Source of the DNA: Candidatus Absconditabacterales bacterium
GTDB lineage: Bacteria; Patescibacteriota; Gracilibacteria; Absconditabacterales; Absconditicoccaceae
DNA length: 6,327 nt
NCBI GenBank assembly: GCA_023228925.1
Contig: JALOAF010000037.1
Coordinates: forward strand, 1 to 6,327
Direction: 5' to 3'
A model generated the notes under the pieces. It made no database searches and was not told the DNA's origin. It was given only the letters and a program-made list of their open reading frames with translations. Position numbers and translations under genes: made by a program. Below are positions 1-4,039 of the stretch, in pieces. The first letter of the stretch is position 1. Each line of letters begins with the position of its first letter.

Positions 1-1
1 A

Positions 2-967
2 AGAGCTAATCTTGCTCAGGTATTAATAAGAATTGATAAAATTGATGAAGCGGTAAAAGAATTTGAAAAAGTTCTTCAAACAGGTAATGTAAGCTCTAAT
101 ACATACAATTTAATTGGATATGCGTATATGCTTATAGATAAACCAGTTTCAGCAGAAAATGCTTATAGACAGGCAATGCTTTTGAATAGAAATGATAAAT
201 CGGCAATGGCAGGACTTGCAAGAACATTACTTGCACAGAAAAGATATAATGAATGTATTTATGCAGTAAAAGAATTATTAAAAGAGGAGCCACGAAATAA
301 AGATTTATGGTATATTCTAACAAATTGTTATTCAGAAACGGGTCAGATAAAAGAAGCTATTAAATCGCTTGAAACAGCAAATATAATATCTGATGAAAAT
401 TACAGCTCATTTATTACTCTCGGGGATTTATATCTTATGAATGAACAGTCAGATTACGCTGCTGCAAATTATCACAAAGCTTTTAAACAACAGGGTGCAA
501 ATCCGAAAGATATTGTAAGAGCTGCGTCAAATCTTTTTGATTATGGAAATGTTGATGAAGCCTACAGAATAATAGAGAATAACAGAAAAAAAATATCTAC
601 AAACACTCAAGAGGAAAAAAAATTAAAATTAATTGAAGCTGGAATATTTATTAATCAGCAGAAGCTTTCACAGGCAGAAAAAATACTGATAAATCTTGCT
701 GAAAATTATCCTCTTGATTCATCAATATTAATCATGAACGGGGATTTGTATTTACAGCAGAAACAATATGAAAAAGCAATATTATACTATGAAAGAGCTG
801 AAAGAACAGCAGATGATAAAAGTCAAGCATTGATCAGACAGGCAAAAGTAGAGGTTGAGAGAGAAAATTATAATAGAGCAGCCGAATTGCTTGAAAATGC
901 TCAAAAATTAAATCCTCAACCGTATATTGAAAAATATTTGAATCAGGTAAAAAGATTTGCAGATTAA
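2..967 (+). CDS. Tetratricopeptide repeat (TPR) protein, 5' end outside the window
   Basis: This is a partial gene. The frame is open from base 2, and the first in-window ATG (128) falls inside a repeat, so the true start lies upstream. The 321 visible residues are almost entirely TPR helix pairs. Clear units run at about residues 1-27 (partial), 33-66, 67-100, 101-134, 135-168, 206-239, 240-273 and 274-307, with a degenerate unit near 169-200. The typical spacing of small residues and the 'A' of helix B are visible in DEAVKEFEKVL, YEKAILYYERA and YNRAAELLENA. TPR arrays are protein-binding scaffolds. No catalytic domain, membrane segment or C-terminal sorting signal is visible, so the partner and location are unknown. 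The gene ends in TAA, 10 bp from the end of the convergent gene, and no clear terminator hairpin lies between them. The family call is secure; the function is not. Confidence 0.9.
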   Translation, partial: RANLAQVLIRIDKIDEAVKEFEKVLQTGNVSSNTYNLIGYAYMLIDKPVSAENAYRQAMLLNRNDKSAMAGLARTLLAQKRYNECIYAVKELLKEEPRNKDLWYILTNCYSETGQIKEAIKSLETANIISDENYSSFITLGDLYLMNEQSDYAAANYHKAFKQQGANPKDIVRAASNLFDYGNVDEAYRIIENNRKKISTNTQEEKKLKLIEAGIFINQQKLSQAEKILINLAENYPLDSSILIMNGDLYLQQKQYEKAILYYERAERTADDKSQALIRQAKVEVERENYNRAAELLENAQKLNPQPYIEKYLNQVKRFAD

Positions 968-977
968 AATCTGAAAT

Positions 978-1706
978 TTAATTGTATAATCCAGTTGGCA
1001 ATAAAATATCTGAATATTTTTCAAATGAACAAACTGAATTTACAATAAATTTGGCTTCAGGAATTGTCAGATTGTTATAATGACCCCGCCTTAAAGCATA
1101 AAATTCAAATTTTAATTTTTCAATAAAAATATCTTCAGTTAATAAGGGTTTAGAATTAAATAAAAAATTATTAAAAAGAATTTTAATATCTTTTCTTACT
1201 GAGAATATCAAAAAAGGATTTTCAGATAATTTAAACAGAATTTCTGCAAATTCAAACGGCATAACATCTTTTAAAAAAAATAAAACATCAAATATAGATA
1301 AAAAGTCTAAAAAATCGATAATTTTTTTATCCTTTTTTTCTGCCATTTCAAATAAAAGACAATAACAATCATCATATTCTATGTTGGCATTTTCAAAAGA
1401 TGAAAAAGTCATCAAAGATTTATATACAGCCATAAAGTCAGTTTCAAAATCTGGAATATCAATGAATGAAATAAAATCCATATAAATATTTTTATAAATT
1501 AATTGCTCAAAATTAATTTTATTATTATTAACATCACAGAAATATGAAAAATTTTCATATCTTCTTAAAATGTCACAGAGATAAAAACATAAAAAGTAAT
1601 TTTTTTCTTTATCATTAATATTTTGAAGTAAAAATCTAAACTCGTCTGTCAGCAAAAATTCACCATTTTTTCTTCTTATATCATTAATAAAATTAAACAG
1701 TTTCAT
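978..1706 (-). CDS. Hypothetical protein, 242 residues, phenylalanine-rich, no recognised family
   Basis: The start is taken as the ATG at 1706 (complement of 1704-1706). It is preceded on the minus strand by GAAGGAG with a 7-base spacer, the strongest ribosome binding site here. A TTG nine codons upstream (1733) lacks such a site. The 242-residue product is very rich in Phe, Ile, Leu and acidic residues and looks soluble and mostly helical. It has no signal peptide, and its hydrophobic stretches (about 131-146 and 150-170) are broken by charges. Six cysteines are present, including a C-x-C at 114-116, but they are not spaced like a metal site. A more conserved-looking tail near 203-240 holds FYALRRGHYNN and LLPTGLYN. 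I do not recognise the family. It is a lone minus-strand gene, convergent with the TPR gene and divergent from the ABC-F leader. Only a weak -10-like TAATAT is visible upstream, so its promoter is uncertain. Confidence 0.8.
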   Translation of the reverse strand: MKLFNFINDIRRKNGEFLLTDEFRFLLQNINDKEKNYFLCFYLCDILRRYENFSYFCDVNNNKINFEQLIYKNIYMDFISFIDIPDFETDFMAVYKSLMTFSSFENANIEYDDCYCLLFEMAEKKDKKIIDFLDFLSIFDVLFFLKDVMPFEFAEILFKLSENPFLIFSVRKDIKILFNNFLFNSKPLLTEDIFIEKLKFEFYALRRGHYNNLTIPEAKFIVNSVCSFEKYSDILLPTGLYN

Positions 1707-1837
1707 AAATTTTCTCCTTCTGAACTGTATCAATATTAAACACTATTCTCATTTTGAAACAGTTTTTAACTTGTTTTTCAGCAAATCCGGCTGCTTTTTA
1801 TAACATTATTAACAAAAAGTATTCCAATAAAATAATT

Positions 1838-1865
1838 GGTTGTTGGTTGGTTGTGGGGTCAGACC
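1838..1865 (+). repeat. G-rich tract joined to a GGGGTCAGACC motif (possible dispersed-repeat remnant)
   Basis: In very AT-rich surroundings, 1838-1858 carries four G runs (GG at 1838, GG at 1845, GG at 1849, GGGG at 1855) separated by short T/G loops. This is the layout of a two-quartet G-quadruplex. The last run continues into GGGGTCAGACC (1855-1865), whose GGTC-A-GACC core is a small inverted repeat. From memory, GGGGTCAGACC recurs in many bacterial genomes near REP-associated (Y1-type) transposases; I cannot verify that here. No transposase is present. A weak open frame crosses the tract but has no plausible start. Confidence 0.35.
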
Positions 1866-1893
1866 TTTCAAATTTCATTTTGAATGGTTTTTT
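1863..1893 (+). terminator. Hairpin followed by six Ts, terminator-like, with no gene to terminate
   Basis: ACC-T-TTCAAA (1863-1872) pairs with TTTGAA-T-GGT (1879-1888), giving 9 base pairs with one T:T mismatch and a 6-base loop. TTTTTT follows (1888-1893). The shape is that of a weak rho-independent terminator on the plus strand, but no plus-strand gene precedes it in the 900 bases upstream. It may be part of a small repeat element ending just after the GGGGTCAGACC motif, or the end of an unseen small transcript. Confidence 0.35.
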
Positions 1894-1922
1894 AATAGAA
1901 TTTGCGTTATATTCGGTAAAAA

Positions 1923-1946
1923 CTATTTGGCTATTTTGCCAAATAG
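1923..1946. repeat. Perfect 9-bp inverted repeat (hairpin)
   Basis: CTATTTGGC (1923-1931) and GCCAAATAG (1938-1946) are exact reverse complements around the 6-base loop TATTTT. No T run follows, so it is not a standard terminator on either strand. It could be a protein-binding site or the second hairpin of a small repeat element together with the one at 1863-1888. The rest of 1947-2037 is plain AT-rich DNA in which I see no gene. Confidence 0.5.
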
Positions 1947-2037
1947 ACAAATATATGACTGAAATATTTTATTTTCAATTATGATTTATATTAAAAAATG
2001 TTGATAAATTTAATTTATTGAATAAATAAAAAAAACA

Positions 2038-2066
2038 TTGATAATTTTTAATAAAATAGTTAAAAT
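2038..2066 (+). promoter_or_regulatory. Sigma-70-type promoter of the ABC-F leader transcript
   Basis: TTGATA (2038-2043, five of six matches to TTGACA) is followed by exactly 17 bases and then TAAAAT (2061-2066, five of six matches to TATAAT). Transcription would begin near 2072-2075, giving a leader of about 190 bases before the ABC-F start codon. Another TTGATA at 2001 lacks a good -10 box at the right distance. Confidence 0.7.
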
Positions 2067-2095
2067 AATATTATATAACATTTATGGGGAAGAAA

Positions 2096-2119
2096 ATGAT
2101 TGTTTCTATATTGATTTAA
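2096..2119 (+). CDS. Regulatory leader peptide MIVSILI (7 codons)
   Basis: ATG-ATT-GTT-TCT-ATA-TTG-ATT-TAA starts seven bases after the G run of a purine-rich, Shine-Dalgarno-like GGGGAAG (2086-2092). It lies just downstream of a good promoter and upstream of an attenuator. The peptide is short and hydrophobic, as is the msrD leader (MYLIFM), and the run of branched residues recalls the stalling region of ErmC-type leaders. Its last four codons (2108-2119) form the 5' arm of leader hairpin 1:2, so ribosome position here can decide the RNA fold. The proposed job is to sense antibiotic-stalled ribosomes. Because it is rich in Ile, Val and Leu, sensing of branched-chain amino acid shortage is an alternative. 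Translation is inferred, not shown. Confidence 0.6.
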   Translation: MIVSILI

Positions 2120-2170
2120 ACTCAGACTGATTTTTCTGATTAATTCAATATTTAATAAAATATTATATAT

Positions 2171-2202
2171 AAAAGTCGGTCTGAATGTGCCGGCTTTTTT
2201 TT
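2171..2202 (+). terminator. Intrinsic terminator 1, the attenuator terminator
   Basis: AAAAGTCGGT (2171-2180) pairs with GCCGGCTTTT (2189-2198) around an 8-base loop, and eight Ts run from 2195 to 2202. The GC-rich core is striking in this AT-rich DNA. Its 5' arm is also the 3' half of the proposed antiterminator, so the hairpin is conditional. Termination here would release a leader RNA of about 130 bases. Confidence 0.85.
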
Positions 2203-2213
2203 ATTTTTAAAAT

Positions 2214-2246
2214 AAAAGATTGTGTTTAACGGCACAATCTTTTTTT
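2214..2246 (+). terminator. Intrinsic terminator 2, just before the ABC-F ribosome binding site
   Basis: AAAAGATTGTG (2214-2224) pairs perfectly with CACAATCTTTT (2233-2243) in an 11-bp stem. Two further T.G pairs can extend it into the TTTAACGG loop. Seven Ts (2240-2246) complete the signal. It ends only 15 bases before the ABC-F ATG and directly precedes the Shine-Dalgarno TGGAGG (2252-2257). No competing antiterminator of comparable strength is visible. It may lower basal expression, or a closely following or coupled ribosome may suppress it. Confidence 0.8.
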
Positions 2247-2261
2247 ATTTATGGAGGATTT

Positions 2262-3845
2262 ATGCTTAGATTAGGATTTAATAATATTACATTTAAATAT
2301 GAAAACAGTGTCGAAAATATTCTTGAGAATATTTCAGCAGAACTCCACGATAACATGAAAGTCGGACTTATTGGGGATAACGGTTGCGGTAAATCCACTT
2401 TGTTAAAAATTTTGACTAGTATAATCAAACCTGATTCTGGTGAAGTAATAACAAAAGGTAATTCTGGATTTTATGTCAGTCAGGAAATATCTGAATTTGA
2501 TAGTTTAAGTATTGAAGATTTTATCTGGAATTTTAATCAGAATATTTTTAAAGCCAGATATACAATATATAATTCTGATGATAATAAAAAAATAACTGAG
2601 GCTCTTGATTTTTTTGAGCAGAACGCAGGTTATGAATATGAAGAAAAGTTTTCAAAACTTGTAAGTATTTTTAATATTAAAGAAATAGGTCTAAATAAAC
2701 AGTTGAGATTATTATCTGGTGGTGAAAAAACTAAAATTTCTCTTGTTAGAATACTGATGCAGAATCCGGGTTATTTAATGCTTGATGAACCTACCAATCA
2801 TCTTGATGAAATTAATATTAAATGGCTGGAAGAATATTTGCTGTCGATTGAAATTCCTTTTATTGTTGTTAGTCATGACAGAAAATTTCTTGATAATACT
2901 GTAAATACTATTTGGGAAATAGCTGATAAAAAGTTAAATATATTTTCGGGTAATTATTCAATGGCAAGGGAAGAAAAAGAAGCAAGATTACAATTTGATA
3001 AAAAACAGTACAAAAAAATTACAAAAAAAATTACTGATTTAAAAAAAGATGTTGTAAAAAAGAGAGAGTGGGCTGGAAAATTTCAGAAACAGACTGGAAC
3101 TGAAGGTAATGCCCCAGCTTATGAAGATATAACGAATGATGGAAAAAGAGCAATGAAAAGAGCTATTATTACCCAGAAAAGAACTGAAAGATTGATTGAG
3201 AAAGCAGAAGAGACCAAACCTTTTATAAAAAAAGAGAGAACAATATTTTTTGATTATGAACTCCCGCCTAAAGATAATTATCTTGAGGTAGAAGATTTAA
3301 TTAAATACTATGATGACAAAAAAATATTAAAAGGGTTAAAATTTTCATTAAAAAGAGGGGATAAAATTCATATTAAAGGTGAAAATGGTTCTGGAAAAAC
3401 TACACTTTTAAAAATTCTTACAGGTGAAATTAACGATTATTACGGGAATGTAAAATGGTCCAATAATTTAAAAATCGGATATTTCAGTCAGAATTGTGAT
3501 GATATTGATGGGGAGCAAACTATTATAGAAAAAATATGCGAAAGTCGAACAAAAGATGAGCAAACTGAAGCCAGGACAATTTTAGGATGTGTTGGCATTG
3601 AAAAAGATAAAGTGTTTTCAAAGTTGAATAAATTGAGTCCAGGAGAAAAAAGTAAAGTGAAGCTGACTATGTTGTTATTACAAAAACCGAATATTCTTAT
3701 TTTAGATGAACCGACAAATCATCTGGAAATATCAATTATTGAAAAACTGGAAAATGCTCTCATTGTTTTTGAAGGCGGAATAATTTTTGTATCTCATGAC
3801 AGATATTTTGCAGAAAAGATTGCAACTATGGCAATTGAATTATAG
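2262..3845 (+). CDS. ABC-F family ATPase, antibiotic-resistance (ribosomal protection) type, Vga/Lsa/VmlR-like
   Basis: This 527-residue cytosolic protein has two ABC ATPase domains and no membrane part, which defines ABC-F. Domain 1 holds Walker A GDNGCGKST (38-46), signature LSGGE (151-155), Walker B with DEPTNHLDE (175-183) and H-switch SHDR (204-207). Domain 2 holds GENGSGKTT (373-381), a variant signature LSPGE (458-462), DEPTNHLEI (482-490) and SHDR (511-514). Both catalytic glutamates (E176, E483) are present. The basic helical linker at about 235-325 matches the P-site tRNA interaction region, whose tip reaches the peptidyl-transferase centre in resistance-type members. Length fits Vga/VmlR-type proteins. 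The inferred role is ATP-driven displacement of drugs such as lincosamides, pleuromutilins or macrolides from the ribosome; the drug range cannot be read. The start is the ATG with TGGAGG four bases upstream; a TTG at 2220 lies inside terminator 2 and is rejected. The attenuator upstream supports the resistance role over a housekeeping EttA-like one. Confidence 0.9.
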   Translation: MLRLGFNNITFKYENSVENILENISAELHDNMKVGLIGDNGCGKSTLLKILTSIIKPDSGEVITKGNSGFYVSQEISEFDSLSIEDFIWNFNQNIFKARYTIYNSDDNKKITEALDFFEQNAGYEYEEKFSKLVSIFNIKEIGLNKQLRLLSGGEKTKISLVRILMQNPGYLMLDEPTNHLDEINIKWLEEYLLSIEIPFIVVSHDRKFLDNTVNTIWEIADKKLNIFSGNYSMAREEKEARLQFDKKQYKKITKKITDLKKDVVKKREWAGKFQKQTGTEGNAPAYEDITNDGKRAMKRAIITQKRTERLIEKAEETKPFIKKERTIFFDYELPPKDNYLEVEDLIKYYDDKKILKGLKFSLKRGDKIHIKGENGSGKTTLLKILTGEINDYYGNVKWSNNLKIGYFSQNCDDIDGEQTIIEKICESRTKDEQTEARTILGCVGIEKDKVFSKLNKLSPGEKSKVKLTMLLLQKPNILILDEPTNHLEISIIEKLENALIVFEGGIIFVSHDRYFAEKIATMAIEL

Positions 3846-3857
3846 CTAAATAGCACT

Positions 3858-3880
3858 AAAATCTAAAAAACAGATTTTTT
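3858..3880 (+). terminator. Weak intrinsic terminator after the ABC-F gene
   Basis: AAAATCT (3858-3864) pairs with AGATTTT (3872-3878) around a 7-base A-rich loop, and the T run continues to 3880. Only one pair is G:C, so the stem is weak. The position, 12 bases after the stop codon, and the T run still suit a terminator that separates this gene from the next unit. Confidence 0.5.
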
Positions 3881-3891
3881 GTTAAAACTTC

Positions 3892-3907
3892 ATTATTTGC
3901 AAATAAT
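3892..3907. promoter_or_regulatory. Perfect 16-bp palindrome overlapping the -35 box (candidate operator)
   Basis: ATTATTTG (3892-3899) and CAAATAAT (3900-3907) form an exact palindrome without spacer. It covers the TTGCAA proposed as the -35 element of the membrane-protein promoter, a natural place for a dimeric repressor. AT-rich palindromes of this length can arise by chance, so the operator role is only suggested. Confidence 0.35.
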
Positions 3908-3926
3908 ATTATATTTAAGGTAAAAT
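3897..3926 (+). promoter_or_regulatory. Probable promoter of the membrane protein-methyltransferase unit
   Basis: TTGCAA (3897-3902) is followed by 18 bases and TAAAAT (3921-3926), the same -10 sequence as in the ABC-F leader promoter. The start of transcription would be near 3933, about 100 bases before the membrane-protein gene. The -35 box is a weaker match than that of the ABC-F promoter. Confidence 0.5.
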
Positions 3927-3967
3927 ATAAAAGTTTAATATTAATAAAGAAACCAAAAAATTAAAAA

Positions 3968-4039
3968 ATGAATAATAATTTTTTATTTTTTAAAAATCTA
4001 AATATTGATTCTGTTTATTATTGGAACATAAGTATATGA
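3968..4039 (+). CDS. Candidate 23-codon upstream frame overlapping the next start codon
   Basis: An ATG at 3968 opens a 23-codon frame that begins MNNNFLFF and ends in SVYYWNISI. Its TGA (4037-4039) overlaps the ATG of the membrane-protein gene (4036-4038) as ATGA, the usual geometry of translational coupling. The region before the ATG is A-rich with no real Shine-Dalgarno site, so translation is doubtful. If it is made, termination here could deliver ribosomes to the weakly initiated downstream gene. The product is too short and biased to assign to a family. Confidence 0.3.
   Translation: MNNNFLFFKNLNIDSVYYWNISI

Larger units (their letters stand above)
2073..2202 (+). promoter_or_regulatory. 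Ribosome-mediated transcription attenuator controlling the ABC-F gene
   Basis: Three competing pairings can be read in the leader RNA. Hairpin 1:2 pairs 2108-2119 with 2140-2151 (11 of 12 positions) and, after a 2-base bulge, 2122-2126 with 2135-2139, leaving an 8-base loop. The antiterminator pairs 2122-2135 with 2171-2184: 14 contiguous pairs, two of them G.U. Terminator 1 pairs 2171-2180 with 2189-2198. The antiterminator and terminator share 2171-2180 and so exclude each other, while hairpin 1:2 occupies part of the antiterminator 5' arm. Arm 1 lies in the leader frame. A ribosome held with codon 3 or 4 in its P site should cover RNA to about 2117-2122, masking arm 1 and leaving arm 2 free, which favours readthrough. 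Completed translation favours termination. This is the scheme known for vmlR and msrD, here inferred from pairing only. Confidence 0.75.

Noticed and set aside
132..323. Open frame on the minus strand within the TPR gene
   Set aside because: It is antisense to strongly supported TPR coding sequence and has no binding site or recognisable product.
968..977. Shared terminator between the convergent TPR and hypothetical genes
   Set aside because: The 10-bp gap and its flanks contain no convincing stem with T runs on either strand.
1076..1082. Second copy of the GGGGTCA box (minus strand) inside the hypothetical gene
   Set aside because: Only seven bases match, they encode part of RRGHYN in frame, and there is no flanking hairpin; it is probably chance.
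1707..1733. Upstream TTG start for the minus-strand hypothetical gene
   Set aside because: The extension would be translated through the GAAGGAG ribosome binding site that clearly serves the ATG at 1706.
1754..1984. Open frame of 76 codons on the plus strand
   Set aside because: It starts with TTG, has no ribosome binding site, runs through the G-rich tract and both hairpins, and its composition does not look like a protein.
2093..2243. Long-range pairing of the leader-frame start (GATTGT, 2098-2103) with the 3' arm of terminator 2 (ACAATC, 2234-2239)
   Set aside because: About ten pairs with a bulge are possible, but the local 11-bp terminator hairpin forms first and is stronger, so a regulatory role is unlikely.
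2220..2261. TTG at 2220 as start of the ABC-F protein, adding 14 residues
   Set aside because: The TTG lies in the stem of terminator 2. The ATG at 2262 has TGGAGG upstream, and the protein there begins like other ABC-F proteins.
4021..4035. TTG at 4021 as start of the membrane protein
   Set aside because: No Shine-Dalgarno sequence precedes it. The GGAA at 4023-4026 and the ATGA overlap favour the ATG at 4036.
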